64,000 nt of DNA from Haloarcula litorea (GCF_029338195.1 NZ_CP119779.1:930001-994000), one strand, 5' to 3'; counted from the first letter of the stretch, positions 33,507 to 43,233 are shown. Made by a program: numbers and translations. The notes: generated by a model not told the origin, from the letters alone.

Positions 33507-34712
33507 CTAGCGCGAGAAGAGGCTGTTGTGGACGGGCGCGAAGTCGGTCGACGCCGACTCGTCGTCGGCCGCGGTGTCGGAGACGGCGCTGCCGTCCAGT
33601 CCCACCTCGAGGAAGTCCGACAGCGGCGGCCCGACGCTGTCGGGCTCCACGAGGAAGGCGTCGTGGCCGTAGTCGGAGTCGACGACGTGGTGGGCCACGT
33701 CGGTGCCGGTCTCCCGCAGGGCGTCGGCCAGCGCCTCGGACTGCTGGGTGGTGAAGTGCCAGTCGCCGGTGAAAGACATCACCAGCGCCTCGCCGTCGAA
33801 GGCCGCCAGTGCGTCGGCGTCGTCCTCGAACCCCGAAGAGAGGTCGTAGTTGTCCATCGCCCGGGTGAGGTAGAGGTAGCTGTTGGCGTCGAACCGCTCG
33901 ACGAACTTCGAGGCGTTGTAGTCGAGGTACGACTCCACGTCGCGGTAGGGGAAGAAGCGCCCGGCGGCGTCGGTGGGGAACGCTCGCTCGGCCTCGCGTG
34001 TCGCGGCCCGGCGGCCGAAGCGGCGCTCCATACTCGCCTTCGAGAAGTACATGACGTGGCCGATCTGCCGGGCGAGCGCGAGCCCCTCGTCCGGATGGTC
34101 TCCGTCGTAGTAGCGCCCGCCCTGCCAGTTCTCGTCGGTCGTGATCGCGCGGCGGGCGATACCGTCCAGCGCGAGACACTGCGGGTCCAGCCGGGCGGCG
34201 GCGGCGATGGGGATGAGCTTCTCGACGTGGTCGGGGTGGCGTTTCCCCCACTCCAGGACGTTCATCCCGCCGACGCTGCCGCCGACGACGGCGTAGAGGT
34301 GCGGGACGCCGAGTTCGTCGAGCAGGCGACGCTGGGCCTCCGTCCAGTCGGCGACGGTCACCGGCGGGAAGTCGGGGCCGTAGGGCTCGCCGGTCTCGGG
34401 GTTCGTGCTGGCGGGACCGGAGGAACCGTAACAGGAGCCGGGGACGTTGACACAGACGACGAAGTACTCCTTGGTGTCGATGGCCTTCCCCGGGCCGACG
34501 ATGTCGTCCCACCAGGCGTAGGCCTGGTCGCCCTCCTCGAAGCGGCCGCGGGCGGCGACGTGGGCGCTGCCGGTCAGGGCGTGACAGACGAGGACGGCGT
34601 TGTCCCCCTCGAACTCGCCGTAGGTCTCGTAGGCCAGCTCCAGGTCCTCGATCGTCTCGCCGCACTGGAACTCGAACTCGCCGACCGAGAGGGTCGCTGA
34701 TTCCACGCTCAT
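33507..34712 (-). CDS. metX: Homoserine O-acetyltransferase
   Basis: A 401-residue alpha/beta hydrolase-fold enzyme that acetylates homoserine for methionine synthesis. The nucleophile Ser146 lies in GGSVGGMN; the acid is in FTGDWHF and the histidine in YGHDAFL. The substrate loop CHALTGSAH is present. The tail of about 30 residues after the fold is acidic and not conserved. It overlaps metY by four bases (ATGA), so the acetyl-homoserine made here passes to MetY, its partner enzyme. Confidence 0.96.
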   Translation of the reverse strand: MSVESATLSVGEFEFQCGETIEDLELAYETYGEFEGDNAVLVCHALTGSAHVAARGRFEEGDQAYAWWDDIVGPGKAIDTKEYFVVCVNVPGSCYGSSGPASTNPETGEPYGPDFPPVTVADWTEAQRRLLDELGVPHLYAVVGGSVGGMNVLEWGKRHPDHVEKLIPIAAAARLDPQCLALDGIARRAITTDENWQGGRYYDGDHPDEGLALARQIGHVMYFSKASMERRFGRRAATREAERAFPTDAAGRFFPYRDVESYLDYNASKFVERFDANSYLYLTRAMDNYDLSSGFEDDADALAAFDGEALVMSFTGDWHFTTQQSEALADALRETGTDVAHHVVDSDYGHDAFLVEPDSVGPPLSDFLEVGLDGSAVSDTAADDESASTDFAPVHNSLFSR

Positions 34713-35992
34713 GTGATGCGGTCGATGGCGGCGTCGACGTCGGCGACGACGTCCTCGGGGTCCTCGATGCCGACGCTCATCCGGATCAGGTCCGGGCTGA
34801 CGCCGCTGGCCCGCTGTTCTTCCTCGGAGAGCTGTGCGTGGGTGGTGCTGGCCGGGTGGATGACCAGCGTCTTCGCGTCGCCGATGTTCGCGAGGAACTG
34901 CGCGAGGTCGGTCTCCTCGCAGAACCGCCGGCCGGCCTCGAAGCCACCCTCGAGGCCGAACGTCAGGACGCCGCCGAAGCCGCCGTCGAGATACTGTTCG
35001 GCGAGGTCGTGGGTCTCGTGGTCGGGGAGGCCGGGGTAGGAGACCCACGCCACGTCCGGGTGGTCCCGGAGGTGTTCGGCCACCGTCAGGGCGTTCTCGC
35101 AGTGCCGTTCCATCCGCAAGGAGAGGGTCTCGGTCCCCTGGAGCGTCGCCCACGCGTCGAAGGGCTTCTGCCCGTCGCCCAGCGAGCGCAGCCCGCGCTG
35201 GCGGGCCGCCACCGAGAAGGCGCGGTCGCCGAACCGCTCGGCGAAGTTCGCGTCGAAGGCGGGGTTCTGCCCGCCCATCTCGGGGTACTTCTCCGGGTAG
35301 TCGCCCCACGGGAACGAGCCGCCGTCGGCCAGCACGCCGCCGACGGTCGTCCCGGAGCCGTGGATCCACTTCGTCGTCGACTCCCAGACGACGTCCGCGC
35401 CGTGCTCCAGCGGGCGACAGAGCGCCGGCGTCCCGAACGTGTTGTCGACGAACAGCGGCACGCCGTGGTCGTGGGCCACGTCGGCGATCTCCTCGAACGG
35501 CGGGACCACCAGCGAGGGGTTGCCGATGGTCTCGACGTGGACGTAGGCGGTGTCGTCGTCGATGGCCTCGGCGTAGGCGTCGGGGTCGAGCGTGTCGACG
35601 AACCGCGCGTCGATGCCCCGCCGGCTGGCGGTGTTGGCGAGGTAGGAGTGGGTGCCGCCGTAGATCGACGACGAGGAGACGACGTTGTCGCCGGCCGCGG
35701 CGAGCACGAGCGTCGCGGCGTCGAGCGCCGCCATCCCGGAGCCGGTGGCGACGGCGTCGACGGCCCCCTCCAGGGAGGCCAGGCGCTTCTCTAAGGTCCG
35801 CACCGTCGGGTTGTCGAACCGCGAGTAGACGTTGCCGTCGTCCTCCAGCGCGTACCGCTGGGCGGCCGTGTCGGCGTCCTCGAAGACGTACGAGGAGGTC
35901 TGGTAGATGGGCGGCGCGCGTGCCCCCGTCTCCGGGTCCGGCTCCGCCTGGCCGGCGTGGACACAGCGCGTCCCGAATCCGTAGTCGGTCAT
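34709..35992 (-). CDS. metY: O-acetylhomoserine sulfhydrylase/aminocarboxypropyltransferase
   Basis: A 427-residue PLP enzyme of the Cys/Met metabolism family, converting O-acetylhomoserine plus sulfide (or methanethiol) to homocysteine (or methionine). The PLP lysine is Lys208 in [20 protein letters not shown] and ATGSGMAAL are present. First gene of the metY-metX operon. The ATG at 35992 lies about 31 bases from a TATA box on the same strand, which supports this start over an upstream one at 36019. Confidence 0.95.
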   Translation of the reverse strand: MTDYGFGTRCVHAGQAEPDPETGARAPPIYQTSSYVFEDADTAAQRYALEDDGNVYSRFDNPTVRTLEKRLASLEGAVDAVATGSGMAALDAATLVLAAAGDNVVSSSSIYGGTHSYLANTASRRGIDARFVDTLDPDAYAEAIDDDTAYVHVETIGNPSLVVPPFEEIADVAHDHGVPLFVDNTFGTPALCRPLEHGADVVWESTTKWIHGSGTTVGGVLADGGSFPWGDYPEKYPEMGGQNPAFDANFAERFGDRAFSVAARQRGLRSLGDGQKPFDAWATLQGTETLSLRMERHCENALTVAEHLRDHPDVAWVSYPGLPDHETHDLAEQYLDGGFGGVLTFGLEGGFEAGRRFCEETDLAQFLANIGDAKTLVIHPASTTHAQLSEEEQRASGVSPDLIRMSVGIEDPEDVVADVDAAIDRIT

Positions 35993-36019
35993 GTGCAGTA
36001 CGCATATATCTCTACGCAT

Positions 36020-36027
36020 CTATAACC
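36020..36027 (-). promoter_or_regulatory. TATA box of metY-metX
   Basis: Reads GGTTATAG on the minus strand, centred about 31 bases before the metY ATG. An AT-rich ATATAT at 36004-36009 is too close to the start to be the TATA box. Confidence 0.45.
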
Positions 36028-36060
36028 ACGAGTTACGGCAATACTCTCCCCGTGTGGGGT

Positions 36061-36099
36061 GGTGACAACGAACTGGTGACGACCTACGGCGGTGACCAC
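36061..36099 (+). repeat. Three direct GGTGAC-N-AC repeats upstream of the DUF7344 gene
   Basis: GGTGACAAC (36061), GGTGACGAC (36075) and GGTGACCAC (36091) are spaced 14 and 16 bases apart and end seven bases before the TATA element at 36106. The position fits binding sites for an activator or the encoded regulator itself. Confidence 0.45.
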
Positions 36100-36105
36100 G
36101 AGAAA

Positions 36106-36116
36106 GTACATATATC
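36106..36116 (+). promoter_or_regulatory. TATA box of the DUF7344 regulator gene
   Basis: GTACATATATC is centred about 26 bases before the ATG at 36136, in an otherwise GC-rich region. Confidence 0.6.
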
Positions 36117-36135
36117 GACACGGAGTACTGACGCT

Positions 36136-36582
36136 ATGAACGAGCGGAGTGAGCCCAGAGACGGGGCGGAGAACGCCCCGGCCGGCGGGCCGCCAGCGGG
36201 GACGGTTCCGGCGGCGATACTGGGGCCGGACCACGTGTTCGAGACGCTCGCACACCCGCGACGGCGGTACCTCTGTTACACGCTGCTGACGGACGCGGAG
36301 TGGTCCCTGACCGACCTGGCGACGAAGGTCGCGGCCTACGAGAACGGCGTCGCCGAGGACGCGGTGACCGACGACCAGCGGGAGTCGGTGTACGTCTCGC
36401 TGCACCACGCCCACGTCCCGAAGCTGGTCGAGGAGGGCGTCGTCGTGTTCGACCGGGATGCGGAGACGATCACCCCCGGACCGGCTGCCGAGCAGGTACT
36501 CGCGGCGCTCGAAGGGGTCGGCGAGAGCGTCGATGCGGCACGGGAGACACACGCACTGGAGGCGTCGGATGACGCGGAGTGA
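36136..36582 (+). CDS. DUF7344-type winged-helix regulator
   Basis: A 148-residue protein with one winged-helix domain of the haloarchaeal DUF7344 type: VFETLAHPRRRYLCYTLL, then WSLTDLATKVAAYE, a recognition segment YVSLHHAHVPKLVEEGVV and a wing FDRDAETITPG. It probably binds DNA as a dimer. The first 35 residues are Pro/Gly-rich and disordered. The next gene overlaps it by 14 bases and encodes a HalOD1 protein, a common haloarchaeal pairing. Confidence 0.85.
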   Translation: MNERSEPRDGAENAPAGGPPAGTVPAAILGPDHVFETLAHPRRRYLCYTLLTDAEWSLTDLATKVAAYENGVAEDAVTDDQRESVYVSLHHAHVPKLVEEGVVVFDRDAETITPGPAAEQVLAALEGVGESVDAARETHALEASDDAE

Positions 36583-36886
36583 GCGACACACGCGTGCCGG
36601 CGACGACGGAACCCTCGTCGCACAGCGCCACCACGACCCGACGGACGCCGAACTCACCGTCGACATCGTGTCGGCCGTCGCCGACGCCGAGGGGGTCGCG
36701 CCGAGGGAACTCGAGGACCCGCTGTACGAGGCCGTCGACGCCGCCGCCCTCGCCGAGACGTTCTTCAGCGGCGGCGTCGCCGACCTCCCGACGGAGGGGG
36801 TCGGAACGGTGGAGTTCCGCTACGTCGGCTACCTCGTGACCGTCGGCAGCGACGGCTGGATCAGGGTCTACGACCCGTCGAGCTGA
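36569..36886 (+). CDS. HalOD1 output-domain protein
   Basis: A 105-residue protein that is almost entirely a HalOD1 output domain (LTVDIVSAVADAEGVAPREL, then LYEAVDAAALAETFF and a beta-rich end VEFRYVGYLVTVGSDGWIRVY). The ATG at 36569 lies inside the previous gene's 3' end, showing translational coupling. HalOD1 domains are thought to be signal output modules. It ends two bases before the convergent histidine kinase gene. Confidence 0.8.
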   Translation: MTRSERHTRAGDDGTLVAQRHHDPTDAELTVDIVSAVADAEGVAPRELEDPLYEAVDAAALAETFFSGGVADLPTEGVGTVEFRYVGYLVTVGSDGWIRVYDPSS

Positions 36887-36887
36887 G

Positions 36888-38240
36888 TCACTCGGCGAGG
36901 TCGACGTTCGTCACGTCGAACCGCGCGCCGCCCGCACGGGACGACGCGGAGAGGGTCCAGCCCTGGTCGCCGGCCACCTTCCCCGCGACGTACAGGCCCA
37001 AACCCGTGTTGCCCTCGACCGTGGTGTACCCGGCGTCGAACACCCGCTCCGGCGACCCCGCCGACAGCCCCGGGCCGTCGTCGGCGACGAAGAAGCCGTC
37101 GTCGGTGGTGCCGACGGTGACCGTCACCGCGGGCCCCGCGTGTTCGAGCGCGTTCCGGAAGAGGATCTGGAGGAGGAGGCTCGCCGACTCCGGGTCGGCG
37201 ACCACTCGCGCGTCCGCCGCCACCTCCAGCGTCGCGTCGTCGCCCGCCAGCGTGTCCCACACCTCGCGGCTCAGCCGGGAGAGCCAGACGGGTTCCGGAT
37301 CGCTGGCGACCGGTTCCCGCTCCGAGAGCTGGACCACCGTGTCGACGAGCGACTCGATCCGGGAGAGGGAGTCCGCGAGCGCCGACAGGTCGGCCCCCGC
37401 CTCGGCCGCCCGGTCGAGGTGGCCGTAGGTCGCCTGCAGTTCGTTGCGGAGTTCGTGAGCCGCCACGAGCGCGACCTTCACCAGTCGCTCGTGTTGCCGG
37501 CGCAGCGCGTGTTCGCTCTGCTTGCGGGCGGTGATGTCCTGGGTGAGACCGATCAGCCCCCGGATCTCGCCGTCGGCACCGGTCCAGGGCACCTTGCAGG
37601 TCCGGACGTACTCGGCGTCGAGGTCGAGGAACTCGACGACGTCGATGACGTCTCGCTCCCCCTCGACGAGCGACAGTTCGTCGCGGTAGGCCGCGGTCCC
37701 GTGTTCGTCCGCCAGGTCATCGACCTCGGGGTCGGTGAGGCCGAGGCGGTCGGTCGGCTCGTTGAACCCGCGCCCCAGCATCACGTGGCGGGCCGCCTCG
37801 TCTTTCGCGTACAGGTGGTGGGGCATCTCGTCGAACAGCGAGAGCAGCAGCGTCTCCATCGGTGAGGGATCGCGGCCGGCGACCGCCGGTGCCGCCCCGT
37901 CGAGACAGTCCCGGACGGCGTCGGCGACGGCCGGGTCGTCCAGCGCGGTGGCGTCGACGACCACCACGTCGAGGTCGGCTGGCGGGTCGGCCCGGCCGAC
38001 GACCACTATCGGGAGCGCCGGGAACAGCGCGGTGACGCCGCGGGCGATGTCCACGCCGCGCTGGTCCCCGACCGTCGCGGGGAGGACGAGACAGTCGACC
38101 CGGTTGCGGGTCAGTTCGTCGAACAGCCGTGGCAGGTCCGGCAGGAGCGAGAGCGACCTGTCCGAGAGGTGCTCGGACGGGACTGCACCGCTCGTGCCGT
38201 CGGTGACGAACAGGACCGAGCCGTCTCCATCCCCTCGCAT
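36888..38240 (-). CDS. PAS-containing sensor histidine kinase with degenerate receiver
   Basis: A 450-residue soluble kinase. Residues 1-125 look like a response-regulator receiver (LFVTDG, VDCLVLP, LPIVVVGRAD), but the position of the phosphorylated aspartate is proline (LVLP near 51-54), so it is a pseudo-receiver. A PAS domain follows (about 128-240), ending in DITARKQSEHAL. The phosphorylated histidine is His262 in AAHELRNEL, and the ATPase has ILFRNALEHA and VADDGPGLS. There are no membrane helices, so it senses an internal signal. A cognate regulator is not adjacent; the HalOD1 and DUF7344 pair is convergent with it. Confidence 0.88.
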   Translation of the reverse strand: MRGDGDGSVLFVTDGTSGAVPSEHLSDRSLSLLPDLPRLFDELTRNRVDCLVLPATVGDQRGVDIARGVTALFPALPIVVVGRADPPADLDVVVVDATALDDPAVADAVRDCLDGAAPAVAGRDPSPMETLLLSLFDEMPHHLYAKDEAARHVMLGRGFNEPTDRLGLTDPEVDDLADEHGTAAYRDELSLVEGERDVIDVVEFLDLDAEYVRTCKVPWTGADGEIRGLIGLTQDITARKQSEHALRRQHERLVKVALVAAHELRNELQATYGHLDRAAEAGADLSALADSLSRIESLVDTVVQLSEREPVASDPEPVWLSRLSREVWDTLAGDDATLEVAADARVVADPESASLLLQILFRNALEHAGPAVTVTVGTTDDGFFVADDGPGLSAGSPERVFDAGYTTVEGNTGLGLYVAGKVAGDQGWTLSASSRAGGARFDVTNVDLAE

Positions 38241-38323
38241 TCGCCTACAATAGGCACGCGGAGGGTCCTGACTGTTTCGCCGCCCCGGTGGATACAAACG
38301 GCCGCGCCGACAACCTCGCGGCG

Positions 38324-38617
38324 ATGACCGACCCCGAAGACGATCGGGCGGCCGAGGAGCCGGTGCGGTGCTGGCTCGTCGAGCGGTCCAGCTACGGCGA
38401 CGAGCGGATGGTGACGCTCGTCTACGCCACCACCGACGGCGAGCGCCACCTGCGGAAACAGCTCTCGACGAACCTCCTGATGAAAAAGCGCGTCACCGCC
38501 GCCGTCGACGCCGAGCCGGAGCGGCTGGAGCCGGTCCACGACGACGAGGAGCGGGACCGGTACGCGACCGAGGCCCGGCGGATGGCCGACCGGCACGGGC
38601 CGGACGAGGAGGTCTGA
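38324..38617 (+). CDS. Small uncharacterised protein
   Basis: A 97-residue acidic protein of an unassigned haloarchaeal type. Features are a beta hairpin (RCWLVERSSYGDERMVTLVYATTDG), a helix with a lysine-rich turn (LMKKRVTAAV) and an acidic C-terminus. It is separated by about 75 bases from the ABC exporter genes. Other than size and bias, nothing indicates function. A start at 38288 is possible but less likely. Confidence 0.7.
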   Translation: MTDPEDDRAAEEPVRCWLVERSSYGDERMVTLVYATTDGERHLRKQLSTNLLMKKRVTAAVDAEPERLEPVHDDEERDRYATEARRMADRHGPDEEV

Positions 38618-38692
38618 GGGCCTCTCCCGCCCGGTTCGTTACGCGGCCGGTAACACGAAAGACTATACCGGAAGCCGTCACAAACCGCCCGT

Positions 38693-39622
38693 ATGACCGC
38701 CATCGAACTGGACGGCGTCCGCAAGGAGTTCGGGGACGTCGTCGCCCTACAGGGCGTCGACCTCACCGTCGAGGAGGGGGAGGTCTTCGGCTTCCTCGGG
38801 CCCAACGGGGCCGGGAAGTCGACGACCATCAACATCCTGCTCGACTTCGTGCGCCCGACGGCGGGGTCCGCCCAGGTCCTCGGGCACGACGCACAGGAAG
38901 AGTCGAAAGCCATCCGCGAACGCATCGGCGTCCTCCCCGAAGGCTACGACGTCTACGAGCGCCTGACCGGCCGCGAGCACGTCGAGTTCGCAATCGAGTC
39001 CAAGGAGGCCGACGACGACCCGATGGAGCTGCTGGAGCGGGTCGGCGTCGCCGACGCCGCCGACCGCCGCGCCGGCGGCTACTCCAAGGGGATGAAACAG
39101 CGGCTGGCGCTGGCGATGGCGCTGGTCGACGACCCGGACCTGCTCGTCCTCGACGAGCCGACCACCGGGCTCGACCCCAACGGTGCGCGGAAGATGCGCG
39201 AACTCGTCCGCCAGGAGAGCGAGCGGGGCGCGACGATCTTCTTCTCCTCGCACATCCTCAGCCAGGTCGAGTCCGTCTGTGACACCGTCGGCATCCTCCA
39301 GGACGGGGCGTTCATCGCCAAGGACTCCGTGGAGGGGCTGCGCTCGGCCGCACAGAGCGACATCAAGCTGGTCGTCACCGTCGCCGACGCCGACGGGCTG
39401 GCAGACGCCGTCGACGCCGTCGCGTCCCTCCCGGCGGTCTCCGGCGTCACGCGGGAGGGGACCCGCGTCGAGGTCAGCTGTCAGGGCGACGCGAAGATGA
39501 CGGTGCTGAACACCCTCGAGGACCACGGCGTCGCCGTCGAGGACTTCGACACCCAGGAGGCCTCCCTGGAGGACCTGTTCACCGCCTACACCGACGAGCG
39601 CGAGCGGGAGGTCGAGGCATGA
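38693..39622 (+). CDS. ABC-2-type exporter ATPase
   Basis: A 309-residue ATPase of the ABC-2 (CcmA/NosF-like) class. Walker A is GPNGAGKST, the signature GYSKGMKQRL, Walker B VLDEPTTGLDPNG and the switch histidine in SSHILSQVE. The C-terminal 90 residues form the usual accessory domain. It overlaps the permease gene by four bases (ATGA). The substrate is unknown; homologues export drugs, copper-related factors or antimicrobial compounds. Confidence 0.95.
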   Translation: MTAIELDGVRKEFGDVVALQGVDLTVEEGEVFGFLGPNGAGKSTTINILLDFVRPTAGSAQVLGHDAQEESKAIRERIGVLPEGYDVYERLTGREHVEFAIESKEADDDPMELLERVGVADAADRRAGGYSKGMKQRLALAMALVDDPDLLVLDEPTTGLDPNGARKMRELVRQESERGATIFFSSHILSQVESVCDTVGILQDGAFIAKDSVEGLRSAAQSDIKLVVTVADADGLADAVDAVASLPAVSGVTREGTRVEVSCQGDAKMTVLNTLEDHGVAVEDFDTQEASLEDLFTAYTDEREREVEA

Positions 39623-40653
39623 GCACCGCCGAGGAGAACCTGCTGGCGACCGCCGACCGCCGGCTGCGGGAGACCTTCCAGTCCTACACCGTCGCCAAGA
39701 AGGAGTTCAAGGACGCCATCCGCTCGAAGGGGCTGTGGCTGCTGGGGCTCATCTTCACCGTCGCGTTCATCGCGCCGGTGGCGCTGGCGCTGTACTTCGA
39801 CTTCGGCCAGCAGGCCCAGGTCATCCAGGAGCGGGGGATGCAGTTCCTCCTCTCGAGCGTCTACCTCAACATGGTGACCTTCCTCCTCCCGATCGTCGCC
39901 ATCTTCGTCGGCTTCGCCGCCATCTCGAAAGAGCGAACGTCGGGGTCGCTGAAGCTCCTGCTGTCGCTGCCCCACTCGCGGCGGGACGTCATCGTCGGGA
40001 AGGTGCTGGGCCGCTGTGCGGTGCTGGGCGTCCCGCTGGCGGCGGGCCTGGCGCTGACGGCGATCTTCCTCACCGCGTCGAGCCTGACGTTCAAGCCGGA
40101 GCTGTTCGGCCTGTTCTCGCTCTTTACCATCGTCTTCGCGCTGGTGTTCGTCGCCATCACCGTCTCCATCTCCGGGGCCTTCTCGAAGAGCCTCTGGTCG
40201 GCGGCCGCGAACTTCATCGTCTACTTCTACTTCACGTTCCTCTGGAACGCCGGGGCAAACGGCGTCGGTCAGGTGCTCTCGAACGAGCTGGGGCTGACCG
40301 GCGCGATCCGGTGGCACGCCGTCCTCCTGTTGAAGCTCGTCAACCCCAACCAGGCGTACAAGACCCTCGTGAACTCGATGCTGAACACCGGCGACTACCC
40401 CCAGCAGGCCGCGCGGCTGGGGATGTTCGGCCGCGGCGCGGACACACAGACCATCTGTGCCGACGTGCTCAACGGCGTCTGGGGCACCCGGACCGTCGAG
40501 GTCTTCGGGCAGAGCCAGGAGATCCAGGCCTGCGTCGAGAGCAACGGCATCCCGTTCTTCTACTCCGACCCCGCCGTCGTCGTCTTCATGCTGGCGTGGA
40601 TCGCCGTCGCCGCCGCCGTCAGCTACTACACCTTCAGCCTCGCGGACCTGTAG
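39619..40653 (+). CDS. ABC-2-type exporter permease
   Basis: A 344-residue membrane protein with six predicted helices; the first follows YTVAKKEFKDAIRSKG and a large external loop with several Cys residues lies between the fifth and sixth helices (TICADVLNGVWG ... IQACVESNGIP). This NosY-type permease pairs with the ATPase upstream, with which its start overlaps. Function depends on the unknown substrate. Confidence 0.92.
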   Translation: MSTAEENLLATADRRLRETFQSYTVAKKEFKDAIRSKGLWLLGLIFTVAFIAPVALALYFDFGQQAQVIQERGMQFLLSSVYLNMVTFLLPIVAIFVGFAAISKERTSGSLKLLLSLPHSRRDVIVGKVLGRCAVLGVPLAAGLALTAIFLTASSLTFKPELFGLFSLFTIVFALVFVAITVSISGAFSKSLWSAAANFIVYFYFTFLWNAGANGVGQVLSNELGLTGAIRWHAVLLLKLVNPNQAYKTLVNSMLNTGDYPQQAARLGMFGRGADTQTICADVLNGVWGTRTVEVFGQSQEIQACVESNGIPFFYSDPAVVVFMLAWIAVAAAVSYYTFSLADL

Positions 40654-40662
40654 GCGACGGCG

Positions 40663-42765
40663 TCAGTCCTCGGTCTCGACGCCGTGCTCCCGGAGCTTCG
40701 ACTCGAACCCCTCCCGGCCGTCCAGCTCCGGGACGCCCTCGGCCTCGGCGTCGTCGCGCTTGGTCTGTCCCGGATTCTCGCCGACGACCAGGTAGTCGGT
40801 GTTGCCCGAGACGCTGCTCGTCGCCGAGCCGCCGTTGCGCTCCACCAGTTCCTGTGCCTCGCTTCGGGTGTAGCCGTCCAGCGAGCCGGTGAACACGAAG
40901 GTCAGGCCGGCCAGCGCGTCGCCACCGGTCGCCTCGGCGGCCTGCGGGTCGACGTGGTCGAGCAGCCGGTCCAGCACCGCGCGGTTGCCCTCGCCCCCGA
41001 AGAAGTCGACGACCGTCTCCGCGACTTTCGGGCCGACGTCGGGGACCGACTCGAAGGCGTCGGTGTCGCCGCGCTCGCCGGCCTCGCGGATGGCGTCGAA
41101 GGTGCCGAACTCCTCGGCGAGGTTGCGGGCCGTGACGGTTCCCACCTCGGGGATGCCAAGCGCCACGAGGAAGTCCGCGAGCGGTGGTTCGCGCGCGTCG
41201 TCGAGTTCCGCGACGAGGTTCTCGGCGCTGGTCTCGCCCCACCCCTCGAGGTCGGTGAGGTCGTCGACGGTGAGCTCGTAGAGGTCGGCGGCGTCCTCGA
41301 CCAGGCCGGCCGCCAGCAGCTGCTCGACGTTCTTCTCGCCCAGCCCCTCGATGTCCAGCGCGTCCCGGCTGGCGTAGTGCTGGATGGAGCGCTCGCGCTG
41401 GGCGGGACAGGAGAGTTCGCCCGTGCAGAAGGCCATCGGGCCGTCCCGCTCGACCGGGCTGTCACAGACCGGGCAGGTCTCGGGGAACCGGAAGTGACCG
41501 TCGCTGCCCTTCTCGACCACCTCGGCCACGTCCGGGATGACGTCGCCGGCGCGCTTGACGCGCACGCGGTCGCCCACGTCGACGTTCAACTCCTCGATGA
41601 GCGAGGGGTTGTGCAGCGAGGCCCGCGAGACCGTGACGCCGCCGACCTCGACCGGGTCCAGCAGCGCGACGGGGGTGAGCCGGCCGGTCCGGCCCACCTG
41701 GACCACGATGTCCCGCACCGTCGTCTCCTCCTTGCGGGCCGGGAACTTGTAGGCGAAGGCCCACCGCGGGGCGCGGCTGGTCGATCCCAGCAGGTCGCAG
41801 GCGTCGGTGTCGTCGACCTTCAGGACGACGCCGTCGATCTCGTAGTCGAGGTCGTCGCGGGCGTCGAGTTGCCGGTCGCGGTAGTCGATGGCGGCCTCGA
41901 CGTCGTCGACCACCGCGGTCCGCTCGGACACCCGCAGGCCCCACTCGGGGAGCCGCTCGTGCAGCGCGGCGTGACTCTCGAACGCGACGGAGGAATCGAG
42001 GACGCCGAAGAAGAAGATCGAGAGGGGGCGCTGGGCGGTGACGCTCGGGTCCAGCTGGCGCAGCGTCCCGGCGGCGGCGTTCCGTGGGTTGGCGAACGGC
42101 TCCTCGCCCTGTTCGACCCGCTCGCGGTTGAACTGCGTGAACGCCTCGCGGGGGATGTACACCTCGCCCCGCACCGCGAGGAAGTCGGGGTGGTCACCGC
42201 GCAGGCGCTGGGGGACGCTGGCGATGGTGCGGACGTTGGCGGTGACGTCCTCGCCGACCTCGCCGTCGCCCCGGGTGGCGGCCCGCTGGAACTCCCCGTC
42301 CTCGTAGACCACCTCGACCGAGAGCCCGTCGAACTTCGGCTCGCAGAAGTACGCCAGGTCCCCGTCGTAGTCGGCGTCGGCCAGCCGACTCCGCACCCGC
42401 TCGTCGAACTCCCGGACGGCCTCGGGGTCGCCGCCCTGGTCGATGGAGCCCATCGGCGCGACGTGTTCGACCTCCGCGAGTTCGTCCAGCGGTTCCCCGC
42501 CGACCCGCTGGGTCGGGCTGCCCTCGGTGTCGAGGTCGAAGGCGTCTTCGAGGGCCTCCAGCCGCGCGAACAGCGCGTCGTACGTCCGGTCGCCGATCAC
42601 CGGGTCGTTCTCGACGTAGTAGCGGTGGTCGTGGTAGCGGACGGCCGCGCGCAACTGCTCGGCCTGCTCGCGGGCGGTCTCGGCGTCCAGTTCCGCGACC
42701 GGCGCGAACTCCGTCTCGGGGTCCGTGACGTAGGGGTTGTCGGGTGCGTCCTCGAGGGTCGCCAT
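40663..42765 (-). CDS. ligA: NAD-dependent DNA ligase
   Basis: A 700-residue bacterial-type LigA, present in haloarchaea by ancient transfer alongside the ATP-dependent archaeal enzyme. Domain order: Ia (NAD site) with YHDHRYY, the adenylation motif KFDG with Lys144, the OB fold, a four-cysteine zinc finger (CPVC ... CTGELSC), helix-hairpin-helix repeats (ALDIEGLGEKNVEQLL), and a C-terminal BRCT domain (GLTFVFTGSLDGYTR). Full length. The start is the ATG at 42765. It is convergent with the exporter permease. Confidence 0.97.
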   Translation of the reverse strand: MATLEDAPDNPYVTDPETEFAPVAELDAETAREQAEQLRAAVRYHDHRYYVENDPVIGDRTYDALFARLEALEDAFDLDTEGSPTQRVGGEPLDELAEVEHVAPMGSIDQGGDPEAVREFDERVRSRLADADYDGDLAYFCEPKFDGLSVEVVYEDGEFQRAATRGDGEVGEDVTANVRTIASVPQRLRGDHPDFLAVRGEVYIPREAFTQFNRERVEQGEEPFANPRNAAAGTLRQLDPSVTAQRPLSIFFFGVLDSSVAFESHAALHERLPEWGLRVSERTAVVDDVEAAIDYRDRQLDARDDLDYEIDGVVLKVDDTDACDLLGSTSRAPRWAFAYKFPARKEETTVRDIVVQVGRTGRLTPVALLDPVEVGGVTVSRASLHNPSLIEELNVDVGDRVRVKRAGDVIPDVAEVVEKGSDGHFRFPETCPVCDSPVERDGPMAFCTGELSCPAQRERSIQHYASRDALDIEGLGEKNVEQLLAAGLVEDAADLYELTVDDLTDLEGWGETSAENLVAELDDAREPPLADFLVALGIPEVGTVTARNLAEEFGTFDAIREAGERGDTDAFESVPDVGPKVAETVVDFFGGEGNRAVLDRLLDHVDPQAAEATGGDALAGLTFVFTGSLDGYTRSEAQELVERNGGSATSSVSGNTDYLVVGENPGQTKRDDAEAEGVPELDGREGFESKLREHGVETED

Positions 42766-42826
42766 TGGCGTCCTCTGGGGCGGCCCGGCACTAATACTGC
42801 CCGCTGTGTCCCGTCGGTGCTCGCCC

Positions 42827-43126
42827 TCAGTCGGCCGCGACTCGAACCACGACCGTCCCGTCGCCGCGCAGGGTTATCTCGAGGTCGTCGTGGGTGAACG
42901 AGAGGTGGCGGTCGTCGGTCCCCCCGCCCTCGAACAGGCCGTCGACCACGTCAGGGTCGATCGACTCGTACAGCGGCGGACTCGCCGCGACGTCGCCGCC
43001 GTTCGCGGTGGCGATCATCCCGGCGATCGCCTCGCTCGGGGCCGTCCGATCCCAGTCGAACTGGTTCCGTATCGGGCCGACGACCGCCGGTCCGTCCGTG
43101 GTGTCGACAGTGGAGTGTTCGCTCAT
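42827..43126 (-). CDS. HalOD1-like output-domain protein
   Basis: A 99-residue protein consisting of a HalOD1-type domain (SEAIAGMIATANGGDVAASPPLYESIDPDVVDGLF and a beta end LEITLRGDGTVVVRV). It is a free-standing output module without a DNA-binding or sensor domain. The start is the ATG at 43126. It resembles the domain at 36569-36886. Confidence 0.75.
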   Translation of the reverse strand: MSEHSTVDTTDGPAVVGPIRNQFDWDRTAPSEAIAGMIATANGGDVAASPPLYESIDPDVVDGLFEGGGTDDRHLSFTHDDLEITLRGDGTVVVRVAAD

Positions 43127-43233
43127 CCGTGTGCTACCATACGACTGTCGCACTCCCTGACAGATAAGCGTAGTTCGGCAGTTTCAGATGTTGAGAACGG
43201 GAAACCGTGAGCGAGCGGGGCGGTCGCGACAGT

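Noticed and set aside
42827-43153. Longer start for the HalOD1-like gene at 43153
   Set aside because: The ATG at 43126 gives the usual acidic N-terminus; the extra nine residues are basic and unlike the family.
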